This document shows positions 1 through 8,351 of a stretch of 64,000 nucleotides of DNA, piece after piece; position 1 is the first letter of the stretch; the number at the start of each line of letters is the position of its first letter. The notes beneath the pieces are model-generated. The model made no database searches, had not been told where the DNA came from, and saw only the letters and a list, made by a program, of their open reading frames with translations. The stretch comes from a bacterium (GTDB taxonomy: Bacteria; Desulfobacterota; DSWW01): contig JANQFG010000135.1 in the NCBI GenBank assembly GCA_028277985.1, forward strand, positions 1 through 64,000, written 5' to 3'. A program made the position numbers and the translations under genes.

Positions 1-91
1 CGTTAGGCGGGGGGCAAGAATCCCGCAGCACGCTGAGCAGGGAGGCTGCCACGCTTCGCTCGCGGCTTCCACAATCCTCTGGGGACCGACA

Positions 92-646
92 ATGCATCAC
101 CACTCGCAAGAGGAGACATTGATTCTCGTGAACAGCGAGGACCTTCCGGTCGGCTCTGCAACCAGGGACGAATGCCATCGTCGCCCCATGCAACTCCACC
201 GGGCCTTCTCGGTTTTCCTTTTCGATTCGGAAGGCCGCATGCTGATCACGAAACGGAGCGCCAAGAAGAATACCTGGCCCGGCTTCTGGAGCAATGCCTG
301 CTGCTCCCACCCGCACGAAGGAGAATCAACAGAGGACGCCGCACAACGCAGGCTCGAGGAAGAGCTCGGGATTTCCACCGAGCTTCGGTTTCTCTTCACC
401 TTCGAATACCGTGCGGGTTACGATGCTGACTGGGGGGAGCACGAACTGGATCACGTGTTCGCCGGCCGGCACCATGGGCCGTTGGCTCCGGACAGGGATG
501 AGGTCGCCCAGGAAGAGTTCGTGGACGTGGAGGATCTCAAGCGGGATGTTCGCGACCGGCCCGATCGCTACACGCCGTGGTTCAGGATCAGTCTCGAGCG
601 GGTGCTGGCCACCCAGGATGTTCAGGGATTCCTGCCCCCCGCCTGA
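92..646 (+). CDS. idi: Isopentenyl-diphosphate delta-isomerase, type 1 (Nudix)
   Basis: Interconverts isopentenyl diphosphate and dimethylallyl diphosphate in the cytoplasm for isoprenoid (quinone, undecaprenol) synthesis. The 184-residue length fits the short bacterial type 1 family. Visible residues: the metal-binding histidines in CHRRPMQLHRAFS (H29, H36), the catalytic Cys in WSNACCSHP (about residue 70), the SHPHEGE segment, a degenerate Nudix helix with RRLEEELGI, and WGEHELDH carrying the acidic metal ligands (E116, E118). The ATG start has a GGGGA ribosome site about 7 bases upstream. The gene converges on the GalT-like gene with a 37-base gap; no other isoprenoid gene is nearby. Confidence 0.95.
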   Translation: MHHHSQEETLILVNSEDLPVGSATRDECHRRPMQLHRAFSVFLFDSEGRMLITKRSAKKNTWPGFWSNACCSHPHEGESTEDAAQRRLEEELGISTELRFLFTFEYRAGYDADWGEHELDHVFAGRHHGPLAPDRDEVAQEEFVDVEDLKRDVRDRPDRYTPWFRISLERVLATQDVQGFLPPA

Positions 647-683
647 GGACAGCGCGGGCAGGCTCCGCTGGTATGACTACCGG

Positions 684-1739
684 CTATTCAAGCACCTCCC
701 GCATGGTCGTGGCCAGGATCTCGGGAGGCGTTAGGATCAGCTCGTTGCGTAGCAGCTTCTGAAGGAAGTAGTCGTCTGTGCGGTAGTTCTCGTAGACGTT
801 CTGCCTGGAAATGATCCGAATGTAACACCGGAGTGATTCGTCCTTCTCGCCGAGCGGCCCGGAATAGACCGCAAAATTGAACGTGGAGATCCCCATCGAA
901 TCGTAGCCTTTCAGCACGCACGACAGTCCGCGGGCCAACCCCCCCAGGTCCTCTTCCTTCAACTCGAGGAAATCCTTCCTGTCCGGCAGAATTCCAAGAA
1001 CCTCGTTCGTCCCCTGGGGGGAGAAGGAGGCGAGCCAGCAGGCCGGCCCGGTCTCTCCGATGTATCTTTCTCCGAGCTCCTTCTCGACCTCGACGAGGTC
1101 CGACCAGTAGCAGCTTCCATGCTCCTCGAGGTATCGCCTGCTGTGGCCGAACAGGCCCTCCATATAAGTAAAGGGCAGATCCGCGCCCGCTATCTGAAAG
1201 TGGGGGTGGGGAATGCTGGCGCCCGCGGGATGAAGATAGTTTCCGTTGATCGAGATGTAGCGCACGTCCGGCTCTCCCTCTGAAAGGGCTTGCACGAATT
1301 CGCGCGAGGCCTGAAAGGCCTCCTGAATCATGCCTGCCTCGAAATCCCCGAGTCGAATGTAGTGCTTGTCCCCGACCCGAATCACGGCATGGACGTGGGC
1401 CACCGGAAACAGGTTGGGGAAGAGAACCGACTCGCCTACCTGGATGCGACCCTCCGGAATTAGCTCTTTCGGATAGGTCGGTGTGGCCAGTTTCCAGTTG
1501 TCACCGCAGAGAAAGCACCGGGCCTCGCTCTCCTGGGCCAGCCGGTCGATCAAGGCCTGGTCGCTCGGACCGAAGAAGACGGCAACCTTGTCTTCCAGCG
1601 ATGGGTTGAAGGCGCTCTGGTAGCCGGTCAAGGGGTCCCTTCGGATGGTGATCTCCTGGGTGTCCAGTTCGTTGCCGAGCATCGGGTTGTGGAAGGTGGA
1701 CTTCTGAACATGTTTTTCGAATCGAATTCCCTTTTTCAT
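684..1739 (-). CDS. galT: Galactose-1-phosphate uridylyltransferase-like protein (HIT superfamily)
   Basis: Predicted nucleotidyl transferase of the GalT branch of the HIT superfamily, moving UMP between a UDP-sugar and a hexose 1-phosphate. The 351-residue protein has the N-terminal GalT fold with CFLCGD (C75/C78, a possible zinc site), the VAHVHAVI strand and the active-site triad HPHFQ at about residues 178-182, whose middle His would carry the uridylyl group. No galK or galE lies nearby, so the substrate could be another sugar phosphate (some relatives act as ADP- or UDP-sugar phosphorylases). Upstream, 1740-1918 holds an A-rich leader and one heptad repeat. Confidence 0.83.
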   Translation of the reverse strand: MKKGIRFEKHVQKSTFHNPMLGNELDTQEITIRRDPLTGYQSAFNPSLEDKVAVFFGPSDQALIDRLAQESEARCFLCGDNWKLATPTYPKELIPEGRIQVGESVLFPNLFPVAHVHAVIRVGDKHYIRLGDFEAGMIQEAFQASREFVQALSEGEPDVRYISINGNYLHPAGASIPHPHFQIAGADLPFTYMEGLFGHSRRYLEEHGSCYWSDLVEVEKELGERYIGETGPACWLASFSPQGTNEVLGILPDRKDFLELKEEDLGGLARGLSCVLKGYDSMGISTFNFAVYSGPLGEKDESLRCYIRIISRQNVYENYRTDDYFLQKLLRNELILTPPEILATTMREVLE

Positions 1740-1848
1740 CGGAGCGGCTCCTTCGCTTTTGCGGTGCGGCTCTTGCCATATGCGGCCGGTTCATGAAGAA
1801 TCAATCCAGGAGTTTAACAAAATTCCTCTGAAAAACCATCCACAAACA

Positions 1849-1880
1849 GGGGTCAGGGATCAGGGATCAGGGACCAGGGG
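1849..1880 (+). repeat. GGGATCA-type heptad repeat, copy 1
   Basis: Short degenerate tandem array of GGGATCA/GGGTCA-like units. The same units recur at 31514-31542, 49848-49876 and 59284-59312 (the last two in the opposite orientation). This copy lies directly upstream of, and in frame with, the peptidase gene at 1919. Confidence 0.8.
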
Positions 1881-1918
1881 TAGACTGCGGCCGACCAAGG
1901 ATTCTGCCGTTCGTAACG

Positions 1919-2857
1919 GTGCTGGTGATTCTCGCAAGCGCATCGATCGCATTCGCCTCCGAATGGAATACGAGCCGTTTCGGAGCCTTCGTATTTCAGT
2001 ACCGTGCCGAAGACCAGAAGCTGGTTCGTTACCTCGGCGGCCTATCCGTCGAGATTGAGAAGCGTGTCACAGAGGACCTTGGCCTCGAAGAGCTCGACGA
2101 GATCCGGGTGACCATCGCCTCCACGCACGAAGACTTTCGTTCGCTCCAGCCCGCCGGCCGGAAAGCACAGGAGTGGGCTGCCGCGCTGGCTTACCCCTCG
2201 AGGGATCAGATCTTGATGAAGAGTCCCAAACTCCTGCTCGGCGGCCAGCCCCGCTACGAGCAGATCTTTCTTCACGAGGTAGCACACATTGCCCTGGATC
2301 AGGCGTGCAGACGCGAGGCACAAGAGGTCCGCCGTACAGGGGATACGGCACATGCGCACTCGCCCTCCGCATTGCCGCGGTGGCTCCACGAAGGCTACGC
2401 GATCCACGTCGCCCGCGAATGGTCCCCCAACCGGGAGGTTCTCCTTACGCGTGCCGTATTGAGGGGCAATCTCATCCCCCTCGGGCGTCTCGTGAGCGAC
2501 TTCCCAGAAGGGGAGAAACAGGCGCAGCTGGCCTATGCACAGAGTGCCGATCTCGTACACTACCTGATCCGGTCATACGGAAGCGAAGTCTTCCACGATT
2601 TCATCATGGCTCTGGGAAGAGGATATCGGTTCGGACATGCGTCCAGAACCGTCCTGGGGGAAAGCTTCCAGGTTCTCGAGGAGAACTGGCACAAGCACCT
2701 CAGGATGAGATACACCTGGATTCCTCTGCTGACGAGCACGGGCTCTCTGTGGTTCCTGGCCAGCCTGGTCTTCCTTGCCGCCTATGTACGCAAGAAGTTC
2801 ACGACTCGGGCAAAGGTGGCCGAGTGGTCAGAGGAGGAAGTCGACCCGTGGAATTGA
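1919..2857 (+). CDS. Secreted or membrane-anchored gluzincin-like metallopeptidase (peptidase MA-like)
   Basis: Predicted zinc peptidase acting outside the cytoplasmic membrane. The motif HEVAH (residues 119-123) followed by WLHEGYAIH, which offers a third zinc ligand (E158), is typical of the peptidase MA-like group. A C-terminal membrane segment lies at about residues 270-290, followed by a charged tail. The GTG start gives a signal sequence without a basic n-region. The frame is open upstream to 1832 and would add a better one (GRPRILPFVTVLVILASAS), but that stretch holds no ATG, GTG or TTG and runs through the heptad repeat, so the start is uncertain. Substrate unknown. Confidence 0.72.
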   Translation: MLVILASASIAFASEWNTSRFGAFVFQYRAEDQKLVRYLGGLSVEIEKRVTEDLGLEELDEIRVTIASTHEDFRSLQPAGRKAQEWAAALAYPSRDQILMKSPKLLLGGQPRYEQIFLHEVAHIALDQACRREAQEVRRTGDTAHAHSPSALPRWLHEGYAIHVAREWSPNREVLLTRAVLRGNLIPLGRLVSDFPEGEKQAQLAYAQSADLVHYLIRSYGSEVFHDFIMALGRGYRFGHASRTVLGESFQVLEENWHKHLRMRYTWIPLLTSTGSLWFLASLVFLAAYVRKKFTTRAKVAEWSEEEVDPWN

Positions 2858-2870
2858 CCGTCGAAATCCT

Positions 2871-3050
2871 TCACAGGCGGGGATCGAAATTGCCCGATTC
2901 CGGCCCACCACAGTCAGGGCTGTAGCAGGTCACGTCCGTAAACGTGCAAGACTCTTTGCAGGAGGGGCAGTTCTCCGGTGTCCCTTTCTCGACCTCTTCC
3001 TGAAACCGGTACCCGCAACTGTTGCACTTCCACCAGACCTTCTTCAACAT
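2871..3050 (-). CDS. Small rubredoxin-like zinc-ribbon protein (59 aa)
   Basis: A short frame read on the minus strand: MLKKVWWKCNSCGYRFQEEV, then ENCPSCKESC, then a third pair CYSPDCGG. Two CxxC knuckles about 18 residues apart resemble rubredoxin or the rubredoxin-like end of rubrerythrin, so it should bind iron or zinc. A very strong ribosome site (GGAGGAGACC directly before the ATG) supports translation. The third Cys pair is not typical of rubredoxin. The gene faces the peptidase gene with a 13-base gap. An electron-transfer or regulatory zinc role is possible; function is not established. Confidence 0.8.
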   Translation of the reverse strand: MLKKVWWKCNSCGYRFQEEVEKGTPENCPSCKESCTFTDVTCYSPDCGGPESGNFDPRL

Positions 3051-3192
3051 GGTCTCCTCCAGGATGATAGGACGGGTTGATTTTCAAAGGTATTGATTCC
3101 TCGCACCGGGTTTTCGATTCAGATTCGTTTGCCAAATCCGCCGATTACTGATAATTTGTCGGGCATACAATATGAAGCAGTTCGTACGGCCT

Positions 3193-3284
3193 GGAGAGAT
3201 GACCGAGAGGCTGAAGGTGCTCGCCTGCTAAGCGAGTGTGGGGGTAATTCCTCACCGAGGGTTCGAATCCCTCTCTCTCCGCCA
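3193..3284 (+). tRNA. tRNA-Ser (anticodon GCT)
   Basis: A complete 92-base class II tRNA. The acceptor stem GGAGAGA pairs with TCTCTCC, the anticodon stem CTCGC/GCGAG encloses loop CTGCTAA (anticodon GCT at 3227-3229), a long variable arm follows, then the T arm with GGTTCGAATCC, discriminator G and an encoded CCA. It reads AGC/AGU serine codons. It is followed after 13 bases by a strong terminator. Confidence 0.97.
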
Positions 3285-3297
3285 GACCCGACGAACC

Positions 3298-3323
3298 ACC
3301 CGGCTTGCCGCCGGGTTTTTTTT
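3298..3323 (+). terminator. Rho-independent terminator of tRNA-Ser
   Basis: Perfect 7-bp stem ACCCGGC (3298-3304) / GCCGGGT (3310-3316) with a 5-base loop and a run of eight T, directly after the tRNA. Confidence 0.88.
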
Positions 3324-3464
3324 CGCCCCGGGTCGGCTCGACATGCCTCGTCCCTTATTCTCCGGTTGCCCGGCCATGACAGAAGTGATAGTTTTTTCCG
3401 AGTGGCCCGGGCAGGCCACAAGATCCTCCCTTTTCTCAAACCACCGGCGCGAAGGAGCGGGTCC

Positions 3465-4271
3465 ATGGAACTGTACGCTGGGATCGAGCAGGCGGCAGAG
3501 GTCTTCAAGACAACCCGCAAACTGGTCACCTTCTCCGGAGCCGGCATGTCGGCCGAAAGCGGAATCCCTACCTTCAGGGACCCCGGGGGCATTTGGGACC
3601 AGTTCGACCCCGCAGAGGTAGGGACCGGCCCCGGGCTCCTGAACACACTGTCCAGGATGCCCGAGAAGATCCGTGCATTCATCAACGAGACGATCCGGGT
3701 GTTTCTGCAGGCCCAACCGAATCCCGGGCACCTTGCCCTTGGGACCCTGGAACAGATCGGAATCCTCCGGTCCGTCGTCACCCAGAATGTGGACAACCTG
3801 CACCAGGAGGCGGGCAACAAGAACGTGATCGAGATGCACGGGAACCTGTTCCGGCAGCGCTGTCTCGCCTGCGAAGCGAAGAAGCCCTTTGGAAGGGAGG
3901 AATACCTGGGGCGCGTGAAGAACGCCCTGGAAGAAATGACGACTTTCGATTTGCCTTCGATCATGGAGATGCTGCCCAAATGCGACTGCGGCAGCCCGAT
4001 GCGGCCCGACGTGGTGATGTTCGGTGAAGCGGTTCAGGGACTCTACGAATCCTTCCAGGAAGCGGATAGCTGTGACGTGATGCTCGTGCTCGGCACATCG
4101 GGTGTTGTCTACCCCGCGGCCGCTCTCCCGCAAAAGGCGAAGGAGTCCGGTGCCACGGTTATCGAGATCAACCCAGGGGACAGCGCTTACTACGGTGTGG
4201 CCGACATCCGCCTGCAGGGAACCACCGGCGAGATCCTGCCTCGAATCGTACAAAGAATCCAGAACGCCTGA
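3465..4271 (+). CDS. cobB: NAD-dependent protein deacylase, sirtuin (Sir2/CobB family)
   Basis: Removes acyl groups from protein lysines using NAD+. The 268-residue protein contains GAGMSAESGIPTFRD (residues 25-39, NAD binding), TQNVDNLH (107-114), the catalytic His in EMHG (about H125), a zinc module with C133/C136 and C173/C175, and the late GTS and EINPG motifs. The ATG at 3465 follows GAAGGAGCGG, a good ribosome site; the frame is open further upstream but that would run through the tRNA and its terminator. It appears monocistronic; acetyl-CoA synthetase, a frequent target, is not adjacent. Confidence 0.95.
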   Translation: MELYAGIEQAAEVFKTTRKLVTFSGAGMSAESGIPTFRDPGGIWDQFDPAEVGTGPGLLNTLSRMPEKIRAFINETIRVFLQAQPNPGHLALGTLEQIGILRSVVTQNVDNLHQEAGNKNVIEMHGNLFRQRCLACEAKKPFGREEYLGRVKNALEEMTTFDLPSIMEMLPKCDCGSPMRPDVVMFGEAVQGLYESFQEADSCDVMLVLGTSGVVYPAAALPQKAKESGATVIEINPGDSAYYGVADIRLQGTTGEILPRIVQRIQNA

Positions 4272-4453
4272 ACTGCCAATTATTTGGCGGCACCCTCCCT
4301 TCTCTGTCTCTTTTTGCACACCTGACGGACGAATTCGTGCACCGGGCGGCCACATTTTAGGACGGGGGCATATCCATATAAATATATGAAAATAAAGCTT
4401 TTTTCTCTTCCAGCCCGCCTCCCCTTCTCCACCCCCGCGTGAACCCGGCCCTC

Positions 4454-4468
4454 TGGCACCCTTTTTGC
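4454..4468 (+). promoter_or_regulatory. Putative sigma-54 (RpoN) promoter
   Basis: TGGCAC-N5-TTGC with the strict GG-N10-GC spacing (GG at 4455-4456, GC at 4467-4468). It sits about 73 bases before the FHA-protein start and points toward it. Initiation would be near 4480. An NtrC-type activator gene is present at 16570-17943, but a link between the two is only inferred. The rest of 4272-4540 holds an AT-rich tract near 4375-4400 and no gene. Confidence 0.62.
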
Positions 4469-4540
4469 CTTTCCATCAGTCTCGAGGCCCTTACGCCGGT
4501 AGACAGCGAAACCAAGGAAAAGACCACGGAGGACGTTCGT

Positions 4541-5650
4541 ATGTCTCAATCGCATTCCGAGAACGGGTCAACGCCAGAAATTTTGGGACACCTGGAAGCT
4601 TATGAGGAAATGAGCGAGCAGTGCCAGAGGATCGCATCCTTGAGAGAAAACGTCGAGAAGGAGCGCCAGAGTGTCCAGTCCCACATCTACGAAAAGGTCA
4701 AGGCGGAATACGAGCAGAAGATGCTGGCCGTGGAGCAGGACCTGAAGAGACAGAAGGATCTCCTGGAGGAGAAGGTCAAGGACCTTCTGGACAAGCGGTC
4801 CGACCTGGACAAGCTCTGTCAAAAGGACGCGGAGCGGCTGGAGGAGATCGACTTTCGGACCCGCGTCGGGGAATTCACAGAGGAAGAATGCAAGGAAGAG
4901 CGGAACGAGATCGAGCAGCGGTCTCAAGGCCAGACGAAGGAGTTGGCCCGGCTGGATGAAATCGTAGACCGGTGCACCAAGTCAGGTCTCCTTTCGGAGC
5001 AGGCCCCGTCCGCCCCTCCGATGCCTGCCGCGGAAGCAAAGACGCAGGAACCCCAGGCCGAGAAGCCCGAGCCGGAGAAGGCCACGACTCCGCCTCCGGA
5101 GATCGAAGAGGCTTCAATCGAAGAGGCTTCAGAGGAAGCGGAAGCCCCGGAAACGGCCGCCGCCGAGATTGAAGAGGATTTCGAGATCGTCGAGCAGGAC
5201 CCGGTTGCCGAGGATGCGGAGGCCCCTGTCGTGCACTGCCCGCCGAATCTGTCATCCGGAAAGATGAAGGCTCGAAAGGATTCGGCGACCTCTGCCGGCC
5301 GATCCGGTCCGAACGCAGAAGTCAGCGAGTATGTCACCGGCTATCTCGTTGCGTTGGAGGGGAGCCGGCAGGGAGAACGATTCCCGATGATCAGCTCGAA
5401 CATCACCCTGGGCAGCTCTCCCGGGATCGACATCCGCTTGAACGACTCCGGCATCGCCAACTTCCACGCTCGGATCCTGTACAAGGAGCGAAAGCACTTT
5501 CTCGAAAACCTCGACAGCGTGGGTCGCAGCTTTGTCAACGGCGTTCAGGCCACGGACGTGGTGGAACTCAAGGACGGTGACGTCATACGACTCGGTGACA
5601 TCAAGATGCAGGTGGAGTACGCCTCGTCGAAAACGACGGCTGCGATTTGA
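4541..5650 (+). CDS. Coiled-coil protein with C-terminal FHA domain
   Basis: Predicted cytoplasmic phosphothreonine-reading adaptor. Residues about 20-145 are strongly charged heptad-like coiled coil; 155-240 are Pro/Glu/Ala-rich and probably unfolded; about 268-360 form an FHA domain with the hallmark runs ITLGSSPGIDIRL, ARILYKERKHFLENL and VNGVQ. The ATG at 4541 is preferred because CGGAGGAC lies about 8 bases upstream; an in-frame GTG at 4439 precedes the promoter-like site. It is followed immediately by the zinc-finger/TPR gene, so the two probably form an operon. No Ser/Thr kinase gene lies in the window. Cellular role unknown. Confidence 0.85.
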   Translation: MSQSHSENGSTPEILGHLEAYEEMSEQCQRIASLRENVEKERQSVQSHIYEKVKAEYEQKMLAVEQDLKRQKDLLEEKVKDLLDKRSDLDKLCQKDAERLEEIDFRTRVGEFTEEECKEERNEIEQRSQGQTKELARLDEIVDRCTKSGLLSEQAPSAPPMPAAEAKTQEPQAEKPEPEKATTPPPEIEEASIEEASEEAEAPETAAAEIEEDFEIVEQDPVAEDAEAPVVHCPPNLSSGKMKARKDSATSAGRSGPNAEVSEYVTGYLVALEGSRQGERFPMISSNITLGSSPGIDIRLNDSGIANFHARILYKERKHFLENLDSVGRSFVNGVQATDVVELKDGDVIRLGDIKMQVEYASSKTTAAI

Positions 5651-5661
5651 AGAAGGCATCC

Positions 5662-7056
5662 ATGGTTCTTCCGTGCCCACACTGTAAGAAGCGCTTCAAG
5701 CTCTCCCCGGACCGGCTGCCGGCAGGTGCAGCGAAGCTCAAATGCCCGGCCTGCAAGGGCGTCTTTGTCGTGGACACCTCCCCCTTGCGGAGCGTTGAGG
5801 CGCCGAACCGGGAACCCGCCACTCCTGGACCACCCGTGGAATGCGGACCTCAGGACCCCCCAACGCCCGCTGTGAGTGAAGCTGAGGCACCCGGAGAACG
5901 GAAATCCCGCAGAGAAAGACGTCCCTCTGCCATGTGGCTGCTTCTCCCCGCCTCGGGGCTTCTCGTAGCTCTCCTCGGCATTCTCGCACCAACGGTCTGG
6001 GAGGAACCCGCCACATCGGCCACTCAGACGGCAAAGGGAGAGTCAACCGCGGTAAGCGTATCTTCGCCCCCTCCTTTCTCCGAGCAGGCGGAGGAGGTAA
6101 CGAAGAAAGCGGCGACTTCCCTTCAACATGCGAAGGAGCAGGGGGTTCAATCGGATCGCACCCGACCCCCTTACACGTATCGATCCATGTGGCCCTTCTC
6201 GCCCCTGGGCAAGCAGAAGAGCTGCGAGTACCTCGAGAAAAACAAGGACGAATGGCGCGGCAAGAAGGCCGGCGACCGAAGCGATTTCTACGCACCCTGG
6301 ATCGCCTACTTGAGCCTGGAGTCGTCCTCTACCCCGGCCTGTGACCTGGAAGCGGTCTTTCGCTCCGCAACCGAGGCGATCGGAAAAGGCGAACTGTGCG
6401 GTAGAGGGTATGCCTTCCTGTCTGCCTACTACTCCTACAAACGGGTCCTGGACCGGTCCCGATCTTTCCTCGAAGAAGCGCTCCAACTGTCCCCCGAAGA
6501 TCCCTGGGTGAGACTCATGGAGGGAGTGGTCTACAAGAGAGACCTGCGCGACCTCGAGGAGGCGGCTCGAACCCTGGACGATCTGCTCCGGGAGGAACCC
6601 TCTTTTTCTCTGGCCCAGTACCACCTCGCGAAGATCTACGTGGAAGAGGAGGAATACTCGAAGGCAAAGGGTCTCTTCCTTCTCCTCGAAAAGGCCTTTC
6701 CCGGGCAACGCGGGTTCATGAGGATTCGGCAATCTCTGGAAGGCATCGAGAGTGTCCCCTACTACAGCGTCGAGAGGGCCAAGGGGCTGCTGAAAGTCAG
6801 TCGGGCTCTTACCGACCTGATGGATTACCCTCTCGCGGGACGGCTCTGCCGAGAAGTACTCGAGGACACGCCGGGCACGCTCCCGAAGGCAGAGAAGACC
6901 TCCGCCTTTTACGATCTCGGCAGGATCTCCGAGATCACGGGCGACAAGGAAACGGCCTTCAGCTGCTATCAGAAAGCCCTCCGTATCGATCCCTTCTACC
7001 GGGATGCCCGCGAACGGATCGGGTTCATCCTGAAAGGCGAAGCACAAGCTTCCTGA
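5662..7056 (+). CDS. MJ0042-type zinc finger, single membrane span and TPR repeats
   Basis: The 464-residue protein begins with an MJ0042-type zinc ribbon (C5, C8, C28, C31: CPHCKKRFKL and KLKCPACKGVFVV). A Pro/Glu-rich linker follows, then one membrane span at about residues 91-113, then a low-complexity stretch and a C-terminal helical region with several TPR-like units (for example around DPWVRLMEGVVYKRD, FSLAQYHLAKIYVEEEEYSKA and FSCYQKALRIDPF). The zinc end should be cytoplasmic and the TPR end external. The ATG at 5662 has AGAAGG 6 bases upstream; a TTG at 5647 overlaps the preceding stop. It probably works with the FHA protein; function unknown. Confidence 0.83.
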   Translation: MVLPCPHCKKRFKLSPDRLPAGAAKLKCPACKGVFVVDTSPLRSVEAPNREPATPGPPVECGPQDPPTPAVSEAEAPGERKSRRERRPSAMWLLLPASGLLVALLGILAPTVWEEPATSATQTAKGESTAVSVSSPPPFSEQAEEVTKKAATSLQHAKEQGVQSDRTRPPYTYRSMWPFSPLGKQKSCEYLEKNKDEWRGKKAGDRSDFYAPWIAYLSLESSSTPACDLEAVFRSATEAIGKGELCGRGYAFLSAYYSYKRVLDRSRSFLEEALQLSPEDPWVRLMEGVVYKRDLRDLEEAARTLDDLLREEPSFSLAQYHLAKIYVEEEEYSKAKGLFLLLEKAFPGQRGFMRIRQSLEGIESVPYYSVERAKGLLKVSRALTDLMDYPLAGRLCREVLEDTPGTLPKAEKTSAFYDLGRISEITGDKETAFSCYQKALRIDPFYRDARERIGFILKGEAQAS

Positions 7057-7192
7057 ATTCTCTTCCGCTTCCCTTCCGAAGTCTGCACTGCTCGGCCCCG
7101 TGCGCAAGCCTGGCCAATTTCTCTGCCGGTCGTTACAATGACTCCTTCAGACTACGTCAGACAGTGCTGCAGGACCGGAAAAGGAGAATGGC

Positions 7193-7516
7193 ATGTTCAA
7201 CAGAAGCGAGAGCGTGGAACCGATACTCATGATCGAAGGTGTCGAGCGAAGGACCCTCACCTACGGGGACAACATGTTGTTGGTCGAGTTCACCCTTCGG
7301 GCCGGATCCGTGTTCCCGGAACACTCGCACACCTACGAGCAAATCGGATACCTCTGCAAGGGTGCGGGAAGGCTCTGGATCGGAGACGAATGCCAGGAGG
7401 TCATGCCGGGCTCGAGCTGGTGTATCCCGGGCAATGTACCCCACAAGGCTGAATTCTCCGAGGACTCGGTCGCACTGGACATCTTTCATCCCGTGCGGGA
7501 GGACTACCTGCCCTAG
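7193..7516 (+). CDS. Small single-domain cupin protein
   Basis: A 107-residue beta-barrel cupin. The two cupin motifs are visible: G-X5-HSHTYEQIGYLCKG (metal ligands H46, H48, E52 in this numbering) and the later GSSWCIPGNVPHK, whose His would be the fourth ligand. GGAGA lies about 8 bases before the ATG. Proteins of this size bind a metal and often act as sugar or amino acid sensors, isomerases or oxygenases; nothing here fixes the substrate. It stands alone, convergent with the CpsB-like gene. Confidence 0.9.
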   Translation: MFNRSESVEPILMIEGVERRTLTYGDNMLLVEFTLRAGSVFPEHSHTYEQIGYLCKGAGRLWIGDECQEVMPGSSWCIPGNVPHKAEFSEDSVALDIFHPVREDYLP

Positions 7517-7540
7517 GAGGATGTCGGAAGGCAGTGGGCA

Positions 7541-8335
7541 CTAGGAGTAGGAGAAGAGTTTCTTCCAGAAGCTTCGCTTCTTGGGTGGTTCCTGATCGAT
7601 CAGAGGCTCCGGGACCTCCACATGGGCCCCTTCCAGGATCCTGGAAGGTCTTTCCTGAAAGACCCGCAACGCTTCTTCCCGGCCCGCCTCGCGTTCGACG
7701 ACCCGCATCGCCTCCGAAAGCGTGGGCGACCGATGTCCCGTGTTGTGCGCGTCCGAGGAAACCAGATGGGCCATCCCGGATCCGAGCAACCGAAGCGCGC
7801 ACTTTCGCACTCGTGTGCCGAAAGCACCGGTAAGGCTTCCGGCGGTGATCTGCATAAGGCTGCCCGCATCGACCAGATCGTGCAGAAGAGCCGCGTTCTG
7901 TTGAATGGCGATATTCCGCTCCGGATGGGTAATGATCGGGGTTACCCCTTTGAGCTGCACCTGGAAGAGGAGCTCCCCGGTGCCGTCCGGAACGATGTCC
8001 TGCGGGAGCTCCAGGAGCAGGTGTCGGCCGAGGTCTGCCAGGGTGATCAACTCGCCTCGGTCCAGACAGCCCGGAACCGACTGGTCCATGTGCACGTCCG
8101 CGCCGGGGAGAATCTTCAGCGGAATCGACGCCTCGCTCAGGGCCTCGACCATGCCTCGAACGCCTTCCAGGACTGCGGCTCGATCGACAGGGAACATCCC
8201 GTTCAGCATGTGGGGGGTTGCCACGATCGTCTCGATGCCGTCGTCCACGGCAATCCGGCACATTTCCATCGACTCTTCGATGGATTCCGGCCCGTCGTCC
8301 AGGCCTGGGAGGATGTGACAGTGAAGGTCGATCAC
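7541..8335 (-). CDS. CpsB/YwqE-type protein-tyrosine phosphatase (PHP fold)
   Basis: Metal-dependent PHP-fold phosphatase of the CpsB/CapC/YwqE family, which dephosphorylates the tyrosine tail of the partner BY-kinase during exopolysaccharide production. The 264-residue protein has HCH at residues 5-7, LDDG (12-15), ATPH (39-42), GADVH (78-82), THPER (136-140) and SSDAHN (193-198), all expected metal-ligand positions. A basic and aromatic C-terminus (KKRSFWKKLFSYS) may touch the membrane. It is last in the operon, 16 bases after the kinase gene. Confidence 0.92.
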   Translation of the reverse strand: MIDLHCHILPGLDDGPESIEESMEMCRIAVDDGIETIVATPHMLNGMFPVDRAAVLEGVRGMVEALSEASIPLKILPGADVHMDQSVPGCLDRGELITLADLGRHLLLELPQDIVPDGTGELLFQVQLKGVTPIITHPERNIAIQQNAALLHDLVDAGSLMQITAGSLTGAFGTRVRKCALRLLGSGMAHLVSSDAHNTGHRSPTLSEAMRVVEREAGREEALRVFQERPSRILEGAHVEVPEPLIDQEPPKKRSFWKKLFSYS

Positions 8336-8351
8336 GGCATGCCGCGTGGGA

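Noticed and set aside
4275..4290. Hairpin GCCAATTATTTGGC after the sirtuin gene
   Set aside because: Only a 5-bp stem and no T run; too weak to call a terminator.
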